NCBI GenBank assembly: GCA_903837135.1
Contig: CAILTK010000023.1
Coordinates: 1 to 53,022, forward strand
Reading direction: 5' to 3'
Source of the DNA: an uncultured Caulobacterales bacterium
Lineage (GTDB): Bacteria; Pseudomonadota; Alphaproteobacteria; Caulobacterales; Caulobacteraceae
DNA: 53,022 nucleotides
This document shows positions 19,755-28,380 of this stretch, piece after piece. Both the position numbers and the translations under genes were made by a program. The notes under the pieces are model-generated. The model was not told the DNA's origin. It saw only the letters and a list, made by a program, of their open reading frames with translations, and searched no databases. The first letter of the stretch is position 1. The number at the start of each line of letters is the position of its first letter.

Positions 19755-19943
19755 GAGGGGCAAGAAGAGAAAATCCGCATTTCCCTGCGGCGGCGTCGGC
19801 AATTGCCCCAATTCGCGCTCGCGCAAAAGCTTGGCAAGCCGCAGAGTACTGTGGAAAAGCCCGCCATGCGGGCGCTTCTCTTCTTGGCCGAAGCCTTGCA
19901 CGTGGAGGAAGGCGTCACGCCCGCGCCTCTAAGGGCCAGATGA
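19755..19943 (+). pseudogene. Remnant of an XRE-type helix-turn-helix regulator
   Basis: One frame, open from the end of the sigma gene to the TGA at 19941, reads KIRISLRRRRQLPQFALAQK then LGKPQSTVEKPAMRALLFLA and EALHVEEGV. This matches the XRE HTH pattern 'LRxxRxxxGLTQxxLAxxLGKPQSxVSKxExGxRRLDVxEFLxLAEALxV', with short in-frame losses after the first helix and after the recognition helix. There is no start codon or ribosome-binding site. I interpret it as a decayed regulator gene caught between sigma and anti-sigma. Confidence 0.6.
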
Positions 19944-19961
19944 AGGTGGAACTGATCCGGT

Positions 19962-20945
19962 ATGACCAGGGAGAGCGCGACCGACATCGACAGGGCGGCG
20001 GCGCAGTGGGCCGCGAAGGTCGATCGTGGACTCTCTCGGGCTGAACAGACCGACTTCGACACATGGCTTGCGGAGGATGTACGCCGCCCAGGCGCCTACG
20101 GGCGGGTCCGCGCCGTCGCGTTGCACACGCAACGCGCCGCCGCCCTTGGACCCGCGTTTGCGCCGCAGGACGTCCAGCCTGCCCGGCCGCGGGAGGGCCG
20201 TTCGCGCCGCGCCGTCCTGTGGGGGGGCGCGGGCGTGGCCGCGTCTGTGGTCGGCGCGCTCGGCTGGTTGGGCGCGAGCCTGTTCGGCCGGACGCAGCGT
20301 TTCCAGACCCGAAAGGGGGAGATCCGCCAGATCGCGCTCGATGACGGCTCGGTCATCACCCTGAACACCGCCTCCGGCGTGGCGGTCGATTTCGACGCGA
20401 GCCGACGTGGCGTGCGTCTGATCGATGGCGAGGCCATGTTCGACGTCGCCCACGATCCAAAGCGACCTTTCGTGGTCTCCGCCGGAGCGGCTCTGGTGCG
20501 GGCGATCGGCACGAGCTTCACCGTAAGCCGCCTCGCCGACAAGCCTATTCAGGTTGTGGTGCGTGAAGGCGTGGTTGAGATGAGCCAGGTGAGTGAGAAG
20601 ACAGTCGCCCCGGTCCGTCTCGCCGCCAACACGCGTGGGCTCGCACCGCTCCTGTCCGGGGCCGCGCCGATCGTCGTGACGCCGATGCGGACGTCGGAGG
20701 TTCGAGACCAACTCGCATGGCGCGATGGCCGCATCGCCTTTGAAGGACAGACGCTTGGCGACGCCGCGTTGCAGTTCGGGCGCTACAGTGAAACGCGTAT
20801 CCTGATCGACGATCCCGCCTTGGCGAGAGAGGAGGTCGCGGGCCTCTATCAGGCCGACGACCCGGTCGGCTTCGCTCAGGCGGTCGCGCTGTCCCTGGGC
20901 GCCCGGACCCAGGTCGAAGCGGGGGCGGTTCGCATCCTACGCTGA
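19962..20945 (+). CDS. FecR-family anti-sigma/sensor protein (second copy)
   Basis: This 327-residue paralogue of the protein at 13287 has the same order: anti-sigma region (QWAAKVDRGLSRAEQTDFDT), membrane span about residues 85-107, FecR domain (DGSVITLNTASGVAVDFDAS, GEAMFDVAHDPKRPFVVSAG) and C-terminal STN-like domain (YSETRILIDDPALAREEVAG). It follows the FecI-like sigma gene but no TBDR gene comes after it; the next genes are on the other strand. It may therefore serve the receptor at 14370 or one elsewhere. Both copies contain EVAGLYQADDPVGFAQAV-type ends, showing relatively recent duplication. Confidence 0.92.
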   Translation: MTRESATDIDRAAAQWAAKVDRGLSRAEQTDFDTWLAEDVRRPGAYGRVRAVALHTQRAAALGPAFAPQDVQPARPREGRSRRAVLWGGAGVAASVVGALGWLGASLFGRTQRFQTRKGEIRQIALDDGSVITLNTASGVAVDFDASRRGVRLIDGEAMFDVAHDPKRPFVVSAGAALVRAIGTSFTVSRLADKPIQVVVREGVVEMSQVSEKTVAPVRLAANTRGLAPLLSGAAPIVVTPMRTSEVRDQLAWRDGRIAFEGQTLGDAALQFGRYSETRILIDDPALAREEVAGLYQADDPVGFAQAVALSLGARTQVEAGAVRILR

Positions 20946-21000
20946 AGCGCGTCTGGCGTTTCGATGGGGGATCGTGGCGCCGGAGCCTCCGGCTGGACGC

Positions 21001-23010
21001 TCAGACCAAGCCGCGCTGGTGAAGCAGCGGCTCGTAGGCGGGCCGCCGCCCGCGGAACGCAACGAAACTCGCCTCCGCCGGCCGCGAGGCGCCGACCGCC
21101 AAGACCTCGCGCCTGAAGTCTTCGCCGGCGCCAGGCCCGAGCGCCGCCTCCCCTCTGAGGGCGTCGAAGGTGTCGGCGGAAAGCTGCTCGGCCCAGAGAT
21201 AGCTGTAGTATCCCGCGGCATAGCCGCCCGCGAAGACGTGGGTGAAGGTATGCGCAAAGCGCGTCCACGCCGGCGGTTGGATGATGGCGATCTCCTTGCG
21301 GACCTCGGTCAGGATCCTGTTGGCCGTGTCGCGGTCGGGGCGCTCCACCAGATGCAGGCGCAGGTCGAACAGCGAAAGCTCGATCTGGCGCAGCAATGCC
21401 AGGCCGCTCTGGAAGGTCCTGGCGCCGCGAAGGCCGGCGATCAGCGCCTCCGGCAGGGGCGCGCCGGTGTCGACGTGCGCCGAAATCCGGGTCAGAACCG
21501 CAGGCTCCCAGGCGAAGCCTTCCATGACCTGGCTCGGCCACTCCACCGCGTCCCACTCGAAGCCGGCTGTGCCGGAGATGGAAGGCGGCTCGGCCTCGCT
21601 CAACACATGGTGAAGGCAATGGCCGAACTCATGGAACAGCGTGATGACGTCCTGGTGGGTCAACAGCGACGGCTCCCCGTCCGAGGGCGAGGGGAAGTTG
21701 CAGTTGACGTAGGCGATGGCCGGGGCGTCTGCGATGCGCGGGCGCGCCGGCCTCATCCAGGCCCCTCCGCGCTTTCCCTGCCGGGCGAAGGCGTCAAGGT
21801 AGAACCCCGCGATCACGCGGCCCTCGCGGATGACGGAGAAATAGCGGACGTCCGCGTTCCACACCTCGACCTTGGTCTCCGCCACGATGGTCACGCCATA
21901 GAGCGCCTGGATCAGGGCGAAGAGTCCCTCGAGCACCTTAGGGAGCGGGAAGTAGCGGCGCAGCTCCGCCTGATCGACGGCGTGGCGCGCCCGGCGCAGC
22001 TTCTCCGAGAGGTACGCCACGTCCCAGGGCGCGACGTGGTCTAGGCCCAGGCTCTTGGCGAAGTCCTGAAGCTCGCGCCATTCCGCTTCGGCCCTCGGCC
22101 GGGCCCGTGTCGCCAAGTCGGTGAGCAAGCCCATCACCGCCTCCACGTCGGCCGCCATCTTCACAACCAGCGAGCGCTCGGCGTAGGACCGAAATCCCAG
22201 CAGCTGGGCGGCTTCGCGCCTCAGGGCGAGGATGGCGGCGATACGGTCGCTATTGTCGAAGCGGCCGGCCTCGGGGCCCTGGTCCGACGCCCGCGTCTGC
22301 ATGGCCCGATAGACCAGGGCGCGCAGGTCGCGGTCGTCGGCGTAGACCATGACGGCCTGCACGGCGGGGGCGTGCAGGGTCGCCAACCAACCGTCGAGCC
22401 CGCGCGCCTCTGCGGCGGTCCTCAGCAGGGCGCGCTCGGCCGGCGGCAGGCCTGCGACCGCGGCCTCGCTCTCCAGCAAGTGCGTCCAGCTCTCCGTGGC
22501 GTCCAGGACGGCGTTGCTGAATTCGGAGGTCAGGCGTCCAAGCTCCACCTGGATGGCGGCGAAGCGGGCCTGCTTCTCGGCATCGAGGGCGACGCCGGAC
22601 AGGCGCAGGTTCCGGACCGCCAGATCGAGTGCGCGTCGCCGGCCAGCGGAGAGGTCTTCGCCGCCCTGCGCCACCGCTTGGATGGCGTCATAGAGCTCCG
22701 GGTCCTGGGCCACGCTTGTCCTGTAGGCGCTCAGGCGCTCGCGCGCCGCCCGACAGGCCGCTCGAAGGGCAGGGGAATTGGCGACTCCCTCCAGATGGTC
22801 GGCCGGCCCCCACGCCCAGTTGAGCTGTTGATCGGCAAGCTCCTTGATATCGGCGACGCCGGCGAAATCCCTGATGCTTGAGGCTCGGATCGCCGCCATG
22901 GCGATCGCGTGACGTTGGATCGCGGTCTCCACCGCCGGCACGACGTGCTCCGGCTTGATCTTTGAGAATAGCGGCTGAGGCGAGGCGGAGAGCAGGGGAT
23001 TGGCGGACAT
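21001..23010 (-). CDS. M3-family zinc oligopeptidase (Dcp/OpdA-like)
   Basis: The 669-residue protein of the thimet-oligopeptidase/peptidyl-dipeptidase family cleaves short peptides in the cytoplasm or periplasm. The zinc site HEFGHCLHH is near residue 457, with the third ligand Glu in VEWPSQVMEGFAWEP. The helical N-terminal cap and C-terminal FAGGYAAGYYSYLWAEQLSADTFDAL block are typical. No signal peptide is visible, so it is probably cytoplasmic. It is last in a minus-strand run and begins 7 bp after the DUF2891 gene. The ATG at 23010 is preferred; a 54-residue extension lies inside the neighbour. Context suggests digestion of imported peptides. Confidence 0.93.
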   Translation of the reverse strand: MSANPLLSASPQPLFSKIKPEHVVPAVETAIQRHAIAMAAIRASSIRDFAGVADIKELADQQLNWAWGPADHLEGVANSPALRAACRAARERLSAYRTSVAQDPELYDAIQAVAQGGEDLSAGRRRALDLAVRNLRLSGVALDAEKQARFAAIQVELGRLTSEFSNAVLDATESWTHLLESEAAVAGLPPAERALLRTAAEARGLDGWLATLHAPAVQAVMVYADDRDLRALVYRAMQTRASDQGPEAGRFDNSDRIAAILALRREAAQLLGFRSYAERSLVVKMAADVEAVMGLLTDLATRARPRAEAEWRELQDFAKSLGLDHVAPWDVAYLSEKLRRARHAVDQAELRRYFPLPKVLEGLFALIQALYGVTIVAETKVEVWNADVRYFSVIREGRVIAGFYLDAFARQGKRGGAWMRPARPRIADAPAIAYVNCNFPSPSDGEPSLLTHQDVITLFHEFGHCLHHVLSEAEPPSISGTAGFEWDAVEWPSQVMEGFAWEPAVLTRISAHVDTGAPLPEALIAGLRGARTFQSGLALLRQIELSLFDLRLHLVERPDRDTANRILTEVRKEIAIIQPPAWTRFAHTFTHVFAGGYAAGYYSYLWAEQLSADTFDALRGEAALGPGAGEDFRREVLAVGASRPAEASFVAFRGRRPAYEPLLHQRGLV

Positions 23011-23017
23011 CGATGTC

Positions 23018-23998
23018 TCAGGGCTGGAGGACTTCGTTCGTGTCGAGGGCCAGAAGGGCGAAGGTGGCGAGCCAGTGCTCGCCCATGTAATGGTCGGCCA
23101 GGTGCGGCAGGGCCGACGCCAGGTGAGCTTCGGCGGCGTCGAGGCAACGGTGGTCGTCGAGCACGCGCCCAAGCGTACGCCAGGCCCACGCGCGGCTGAG
23201 GTTGAGGCCGTCGAGGTGGGCCAGTCGGCCGTCGGCGCGATCGGTGACCACGGCGGGGGTCAGCAGCGAGCTCGGAATGCGCGGCAGGAAGCGGCCGAAC
23301 CACGTTCGAAAGGCCTCGTCTCCAAGCACGCAGAGCATCAGTTGCGCCTCGCAGAGCGTGGGCGACAGGAAGTCCTCGCCGCTCGGCTCCGGCGTCCACA
23401 GGGCGCAGTCGTCGGCGAACCAGGCCAGGGCGCGCGCGCCGATCGAGGCGGCCAGCGCACGGTCACGGCTGCTCGCCCACGCGTGGGCGAGGATCAAGGC
23501 AAAGGCCGTATTCGAATGCACGCCATGGCGGACCGGATAAGCCAGCTTGGCCAGAAAATGCGTGAACCGCTCTGCGATCAGCTCTGCAAGCGGGGCCAGG
23601 GCTGCAGCGAAGGATGGATCCGGATGTCGTCCGAGCTCATCGTGCAAAGCAAGCAGCCAGGCCCACCCATAGGGCCGCTCGAAGCCGCCCGCCACGGGCC
23701 GGAGGAAATAGGCGACCTCCTCCTCGACCTTGCCTGGCGTGAAGGTGCGCGCGGCGAGCGTCTCGACTTCGGCGGCCAGCGGCAGTCCGGGAAAGCGCCG
23801 AACAATGCGGAACACCTGCCACCAGCCGTGAACACAGCTGTGCCAGTCATAGCTGCCGAAGAAGACGGGGTGCAACGACCGGGGTGAGCGGATGTCGGCC
23901 GGTCCGTCGAGCACATGGCGCAGGCCGTTCGGGTACTCCCGGTCGAGATGGCCAAGCGTGCTGGCGGCGAGGCGCATGGCCAGATCCGGCTCAAGCAT
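23018..23998 (-). CDS. DUF2891 family protein
   Basis: The 326-residue protein has the DUF2891 layout of alpha-helical repeats: HPVFFGSYDWHSCVHGWWQV near the N-terminus, ERPYGWAWLLALHDEL, VRHGVHSNTAFALILAHAWA and HLDGLNLSRAWAWR. The invariant His and Trp residues line an (alpha/alpha)-toroid like that of glycosidases or epimerases, but no activity is established for the family. It lacks a signal peptide. It sits between glutaredoxin and oligopeptidase genes in the same orientation. The ATG at 23998 was chosen over an upstream GTG. Confidence 0.85.
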   Translation of the reverse strand: MLEPDLAMRLAASTLGHLDREYPNGLRHVLDGPADIRSPRSLHPVFFGSYDWHSCVHGWWQVFRIVRRFPGLPLAAEVETLAARTFTPGKVEEEVAYFLRPVAGGFERPYGWAWLLALHDELGRHPDPSFAAALAPLAELIAERFTHFLAKLAYPVRHGVHSNTAFALILAHAWASSRDRALAASIGARALAWFADDCALWTPEPSGEDFLSPTLCEAQLMLCVLGDEAFRTWFGRFLPRIPSSLLTPAVVTDRADGRLAHLDGLNLSRAWAWRTLGRVLDDHRCLDAAEAHLASALPHLADHYMGEHWLATFALLALDTNEVLQP

Positions 23999-24065
23999 CC
24001 TCGCTGACCCCGATACGCGCCGTGTCGCCGCCGTCACCGGGGTTCAGCGTTCGTGTGGAGCGGGA

Positions 24066-24329
24066 TCATTCGGCCCCGACCTCGGCCTTGTAACGTTCTT
24101 CGAGGTCGCTGTTGGTGAGGGCCATGTATCCGCCCAGGCGGACCCCATCGACGACGATCTGCGGCACGGTGCCCTTGTTCTTCTCGAGGCCCAGCCGGGC
24201 GTACATGGCGAAGCGCTCCTCGTCGTCGTCGTAGACGTGGAGCTCATAGGGGATGTTACGCTCTTCCAACCATGCCTTGGCCTTGACGCAGCCGGGGCAG
24301 TTCGTCTTGGAGTGCACTTCGATACGCAT
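24066..24329 (-). CDS. Glutaredoxin
   Basis: The 87-residue thioredoxin-fold protein begins MRIEVHSKTNCPGCVKAKAW. The redox motif is CPGC (Cys11, Cys14), the cis-Pro loop is GTVPQIVVDG and the GSH-binding GG pair is in RLGGYMAL. The CPGC motif is unusual next to the standard CPYC. It would reduce disulfides or glutathione mixed disulfides in the cytoplasm. Its place between a peptide-type ABC transporter and an oligopeptidase suggests it acts on a disulfide-containing imported substrate (inference). Confidence 0.9.
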   Translation of the reverse strand: MRIEVHSKTNCPGCVKAKAWLEERNIPYELHVYDDDEERFAMYARLGLEKNKGTVPQIVVDGVRLGGYMALTNSDLEERYKAEVGAE

Positions 24330-24397
24330 GCAGGTTTTCCTCAATCGGTTGCGGGCGTCGCCCATCGTAGGCGCCGAACGATCTCGGCGCGGTTTCC

Positions 24398-26164
24398 TCA
24401 AGCGCCGCCCAGATCCCGCGCCATGTCCTGCCGCTGCAAGGCGCCGCCTCGCACCTCGAACGCCTCGCCAGGTAGAGCGCTGAGCTGGCGGCTATGGGCC
24501 ACGACGATCATGCCGGCCTCCGGAAGCCCGGCCTCGAGCGCGCGATAGATCTCCAGCTCCGAGGTCGGATCCAGCGCGCTCGTGGGCTCATCCACAATGA
24601 GGAACTCAGGCCGGCGAAGCAGGGCCCGGGCGGCGGACAGGCGCTGTTGCTCGCCAGGCGAGAGCACCTTGCGCCAGGCGTCGCGCTCCTTGAGCCGTGG
24701 AGCCAGCGCGGGGAGGCCCACTTGCAACAGCACCTCGACATAGCGCTCCCGCTCGAAGGTTTCAGGTCCGTCGGGGTAGCTGAGAATGGCGGCCAGGGTG
24801 TCGTCCGGCAGGAACGGCCGTTGGGGCAGGAAGACGATCCTGTCGCGCGCCGGCGTACTGATCACGCCTTTGGCGTGTGGCCAGAGGCCTGCCAGCGTCC
24901 GCAGCAGCGTGCTCTTGCCGCAGCCGGAACGGCCTCCCATGAAGATGCGTTGGCCGGGCGACACGGATAGGGATGGGACTTGGACGAGGACGTCGCCGTT
25001 CGGGAGCGAGACGACCAGGTCGTCCGCCTGAATCCGGCTTCCGCTCCGATCGATCTGGATCGACGCCTCGGGCGGCTGTCGGAGCACATGCTCGAGCAAC
25101 CGGATCCGCGCGACCGAGGCGCGCAGCCAGGCGATGGTCGAATACTCGTCCGCAAACACCGTGATCAACTGCATCGCCAGGGTGAAGGTCGTCGTCGCCA
25201 CGACGAGCTTCCCGATGGTCATGTGGCCGGCCATGATCGGCTGGATGCAGACGAGCGGCGGCACCAGGCGGCTGAGGGAAGAGGTGATGCTGTTGGCGCC
25301 GACCAGTCCCATCTGAGCCCCGGTCAAGCGCCACCAGTTGGCCCCGATGCGATCGAACAGGTCGAGCGCTCGGCGCTCCTCTCGCGGTCCGCCCGCCTGG
25401 AAGGCGATGGATTCGCCGAACTCACGGACGTCGGTCAGGTGACGGCGAAAGTCGGCGTCCAGGCGCTTGCGGACGATCTCGAACCGCGTGATCCGCCGCC
25501 CGCCAAGGTGAGCGCCGGCGACGCGCAGCAACGCCGTCAGGAGACAGGCGGTCGCCAACCCGAAGGGGATGGTCAGAGGCAGGCCCAGAGCCGCGAGCGA
25601 AAGTGGATAGGACATCTGCCAGACCAGAACCCAGGCGTAGGTTCCTGAGGTGATGGCGCCGACGAAGAAGGGGACCAGCCAGACCGTCCAGTACCCGATG
25701 AAATACAGGTCCTCCTGAACCCTCTGCTCGGGATTGCCGATCTGGTCGGCGCGCTCGAGGCGGTAGTAGCGATCGTCGGCGAACCATTGGTGCAACAAGC
25801 GTTTGGTGAAGTGGGCCCGCCAGAGGAACTGGTAGGCGTAGCGGCCGAACCAGGCGATCAGCGTTCCGGCGAGAAAAAGCGAAGCCGAGACGGCCAGATT
25901 GGACACCGCCGCCTGCACGCCGAGGCCGCGGCGCTTGACCAGGGCGTCCGTCAACCTGCCTGTCGCCACCAGCATGTTGACGACCATGGTGTGCTCGAGA
26001 ACCACGCCGCCGATCAGGAGGAGCAGCACCCCGCCGCCGATGAACGGGCGGCCTGCGACGAAGCGGGCCTGGAGCGCGACCCAATACCCCGCATCACGCC
26101 AGATCGGATCGTGCTCCAGTTCGGGCGGCTTGGCGCGATCGCCGGGCGACGGGTTCAGAGCCAT
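24398..26164 (-). CDS. ABC transporter, fused permease-ATPase of the YddA/BacA (SbmA) type
   Basis: The 588-residue half-transporter has about six membrane helices in the N-terminal ~330 residues, including the family motif ADQIGNPEQRVQEDL. The ATPase domain has Walker A GRSGCGKST (about residue 410), signature LSPGEQQRLS, Walker B EFLIVDEPTSALD and an H-loop AHSR. The membrane domain groups with YddA, Rv1819c and ABCD proteins, whose relatives SbmA/BacA import peptides and cobalamin-like compounds. It is the first gene of the four-gene minus-strand run, 68 bp before glutaredoxin. Import of a peptide or hydrophilic solute is likely, but direction is not proven by sequence. Confidence 0.9.
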   Translation of the reverse strand: MALNPSPGDRAKPPELEHDPIWRDAGYWVALQARFVAGRPFIGGGVLLLLIGGVVLEHTMVVNMLVATGRLTDALVKRRGLGVQAAVSNLAVSASLFLAGTLIAWFGRYAYQFLWRAHFTKRLLHQWFADDRYYRLERADQIGNPEQRVQEDLYFIGYWTVWLVPFFVGAITSGTYAWVLVWQMSYPLSLAALGLPLTIPFGLATACLLTALLRVAGAHLGGRRITRFEIVRKRLDADFRRHLTDVREFGESIAFQAGGPREERRALDLFDRIGANWWRLTGAQMGLVGANSITSSLSRLVPPLVCIQPIMAGHMTIGKLVVATTTFTLAMQLITVFADEYSTIAWLRASVARIRLLEHVLRQPPEASIQIDRSGSRIQADDLVVSLPNGDVLVQVPSLSVSPGQRIFMGGRSGCGKSTLLRTLAGLWPHAKGVISTPARDRIVFLPQRPFLPDDTLAAILSYPDGPETFERERYVEVLLQVGLPALAPRLKERDAWRKVLSPGEQQRLSAARALLRRPEFLIVDEPTSALDPTSELEIYRALEAGLPEAGMIVVAHSRQLSALPGEAFEVRGGALQRQDMARDLGGA

Positions 26165-26832
26165 GAGATGTCAACCCTTGCTGTGGATGGTCGCCGGCCA
26201 GGTCGCCGCCCCCATCCTGCGTAGGGCCCGAGCCCTCATTCGGCGCGGCTCGTCCATCCATCTTCCCCCATTGCGCGCGTGCCTTGCGGCCCTTCTCTGC
26301 CTAGAGGCGCGGGCTCGTGGCTTCCTCCGGCGCCGGCCAATTTTTTTGAGGTGACGGCGTCCACGGATGCTCACTGATCGGCCGGCGGCCGCAGCACCCT
26401 CTGGGGGAATGTCAAAGGGATGAGCGATAGGGCGCCTGCGTCGGCCCCGGATTCGCCTGTAATCAGGCCGCCGAGAGCGCTGAAGCTCATCCCTCCGTCC
26501 ATGCCCGCCGGTCACAGGCGGACATGCATGAGGTCACCCGATCATAGACGAGCCGCTGGCCGAGCTCGTGCGTGCGGCCCTGATCCGCATCGCCAGCAAG
26601 CTGTCGGAGGCCAGGACGCAGTCCTCTTGTCTGTGGGAAGCCTGATATCTTGGGCATGTCTTCCGGGACGTCCGCCTGACGCGCCAACGTCAGGCGGACT
26701 GTCGGCGGAGGGGGGCCGCCGGCGGCTGTGATCCAGCCGTCGCAAGACAGGCGCACGAGTGACGGAGCCCGTGCGGCCGCGTTCTTGCCACGGCGACACG
26801 GGAAAACCCTGTTCCGTGCCAAGTTGGGTCAC
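26165..26832. other. Non-coding gap between the ABC gene and spmX
   Basis: There is no supported gene in 668 bp. The stretch GGCGCCGGCCAATTTTTTTG (26328-26347) is the only T-rich point and may be part of the promoter region of the minus-strand ABC run. One short frame (26532-26645) reads DEPLAELVRAALIRIASKLS and could be a gene scrap, but it has no start and no identified parent. A conserved-looking upstream region for spmX lies at the right end. Confidence 0.4.
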
Positions 26833-28284
26833 ATGAAGCTGCATCCGCGGGTCACCAAGACCGCCGTAGAGCTGGTGAAGCGCTTCGAAGGCCTTCGCCG
26901 CCGCGCCGCGCGCCTGCCGGAGGGCGGCTGGACGGTGGGCTATGGCCACACCCTGACCGCCCGCGAGGGGGCCGAAGTGACGCCCGAAGAGGCGGAGCTG
27001 CTGCTCTATTACGACCTGTCCGAAGTGGCGACGCGGATCGACGCCTGGTCCTTCACGCCCTTGAACCAGAACCAGTTCGAAGCCCTGACCGCCTTCGCCT
27101 TCAACATCGGCCTCGAGAACTTTCGCCGCTCCACCGTGCTGAAACGGATCAACGAGGGGCAGCACCTGCAGGCCGCCGCGGCGATGGAGCTGTGGCGCAA
27201 GACCGAGGTCGGCGGCGAGGGCGTGGTCGCCGACGCCCTGGTGCGCCGCCGCGCCGCGGAGAAGGCCCACTATCTGACCCCGCCCGAAGGCTTCCAGCCC
27301 TCGCCGAGCCAGGTGCTGCGGCCGATCTTCGATCATTCGGTGGTCGAGGCCGCTGCGCAGAGCCAGTCCGCCCGCCGCGCTTCCGTCGTGGACGCGCCGC
27401 TCGACGGCGATCAGGCCACCGCGAGCGTACGTCCGGAGCCGGAGCCCTCCGAACGGGCGCCGCCTGAGCCGGAGGCCTCCGGGCCGGCGGAGCCAGAGGG
27501 TGAAGCCGAAGCCGGCGCGGTCGAAGCCCATGAAGCGCCGCCGGCCGAGGCGCCGGAGCCGCCGCCGCTCGTCCCGATCGAGGAGACGGCGGTCGCCGCG
27601 CCGATCGCTGCGGCCGTGGCGACGGCCACGCTCCTGGGTCCCGAATCCGAGCCCGAAACAGAACCGGAATCCGAACCCGGGCCCGAAGAGAAAGCCGAGC
27701 CGGTCCCGGCTTCGACCACGGTCGCCGAGGACGCCGGCGCGGCGGTCGCCGCCCTGGACACAGAGGTCGCCCCGACCTTCCGCGGCTTCGAGCCGCCCCC
27801 GCGCCGGTTCGGGCGCGTCGACGACGTCCCGCCGGCGGCGGCGAACCAGCACGGGGACGAGGGCCCGGTCGCCGCCGAGGCGCCGGGTGATCTTCCAGGG
27901 GCCGAAACGGCCGTGCATGCGGGCGACTTCAACCTGTTCGACCGTCCGCTGGCGCCGCCCGAGCCGCCGCGGCCGCCGGCCTTTCCCGGGGCCGGACCGG
28001 TGCTGGCGATGGACGACCACGAGGCGATGCGCACCATCCCCGCCCCGCGGCCCGTTGAAAGGTCTCCGGCGCTGCAGGACCGGACCGTGCTGTTCTCGGC
28101 CATCGGTCTCCTCGGCGTCGCCCTGTTCGCCCTCGCCATCTTCACCATGCTGGTCGGCAAGGCGACGCTCTGGCACCTTCTGATCGGCTTCCTCGGCGTC
28201 GTGTTGATCACACCGGCAGGGGTGTTCTTCCTGATGCGGCGGATGGGCGACGCGGCCGCGGGCGACGACGCCGGCGCCCGCTAG
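26833..28284 (+). CDS. spmX: SpmX, muramidase-like polar localisation factor
   Basis: The 483-residue protein has the unmistakable SpmX layout: an N-terminal GH24 lysozyme-like domain (about 1-155: VKRFEGLRRRAARLPEGGWT, VGYGHTLTAREGAEV, NQNQFEALTAFAFNIGLENF), a long acidic Pro/Glu-rich linker (about 175-410), and two C-terminal membrane helices (about 418-440 and 447-468). Glu19, the lysozyme catalytic position, is kept. In Caulobacter SpmX marks the stalked pole and recruits and activates the histidine kinase DivJ; in relatives it directs stalk position. There is no signal peptide, so it depends on its C-terminal hairpin for the membrane. The linker is longer than in C. crescentus (431 aa in total there). 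The start is the ATG at 26833. Confidence 0.9.
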   Translation: MKLHPRVTKTAVELVKRFEGLRRRAARLPEGGWTVGYGHTLTAREGAEVTPEEAELLLYYDLSEVATRIDAWSFTPLNQNQFEALTAFAFNIGLENFRRSTVLKRINEGQHLQAAAAMELWRKTEVGGEGVVADALVRRRAAEKAHYLTPPEGFQPSPSQVLRPIFDHSVVEAAAQSQSARRASVVDAPLDGDQATASVRPEPEPSERAPPEPEASGPAEPEGEAEAGAVEAHEAPPAEAPEPPPLVPIEETAVAAPIAAAVATATLLGPESEPETEPESEPGPEEKAEPVPASTTVAEDAGAAVAALDTEVAPTFRGFEPPPRRFGRVDDVPPAAANQHGDEGPVAAEAPGDLPGAETAVHAGDFNLFDRPLAPPEPPRPPAFPGAGPVLAMDDHEAMRTIPAPRPVERSPALQDRTVLFSAIGLLGVALFALAIFTMLVGKATLWHLLIGFLGVVLITPAGVFFLMRRMGDAAAGDDAGAR

Positions 28285-28320
28285 TCAGCCGGCCGTATTG
28301 GCCTCCCACGATCACCAGAC

Positions 28321-28380
28321 AGGACGTTCGTTGGCGGCGGAGCCGTCTCGCTGCCCGCCGCCCACCACTGATAACGTCCT
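28321..28380. terminator. Two-tier hairpin between convergent spmX and merR-like genes
   Basis: AGGACGTT (28321-28328) pairs with AACGTCCT (28373-28380), and inside it TGGCGGCGG pairs with CCGCCGCCCA with a one-base bulge. Its position between two convergent stop codons fits a bidirectional terminator. Confidence 0.5.

Noticed and set aside
14370-26164. Lasso-peptide biosynthesis locus, suggested by FecIR, TBDR and peptidase genes
   Set aside because: There is no B/C maturation enzymes, no precursor and no S9-type isopeptidase; only uptake and degradation functions are seen.
26171-26515. Arg-rich 114-codon minus-strand frame just upstream of the ABC transporter gene, considered as a possible peptide precursor
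   Set aside because: About one-third is Arg, there is no leader/core pattern and no ribosome-binding site; it is probably non-coding.
26532-26645. Short plus frame reading DEPLAELVRAALIRIASKLS
   Set aside because: It looks protein-like but is only 36 codons after a stop, without a start or a known parent gene; too weak to call a pseudogene.
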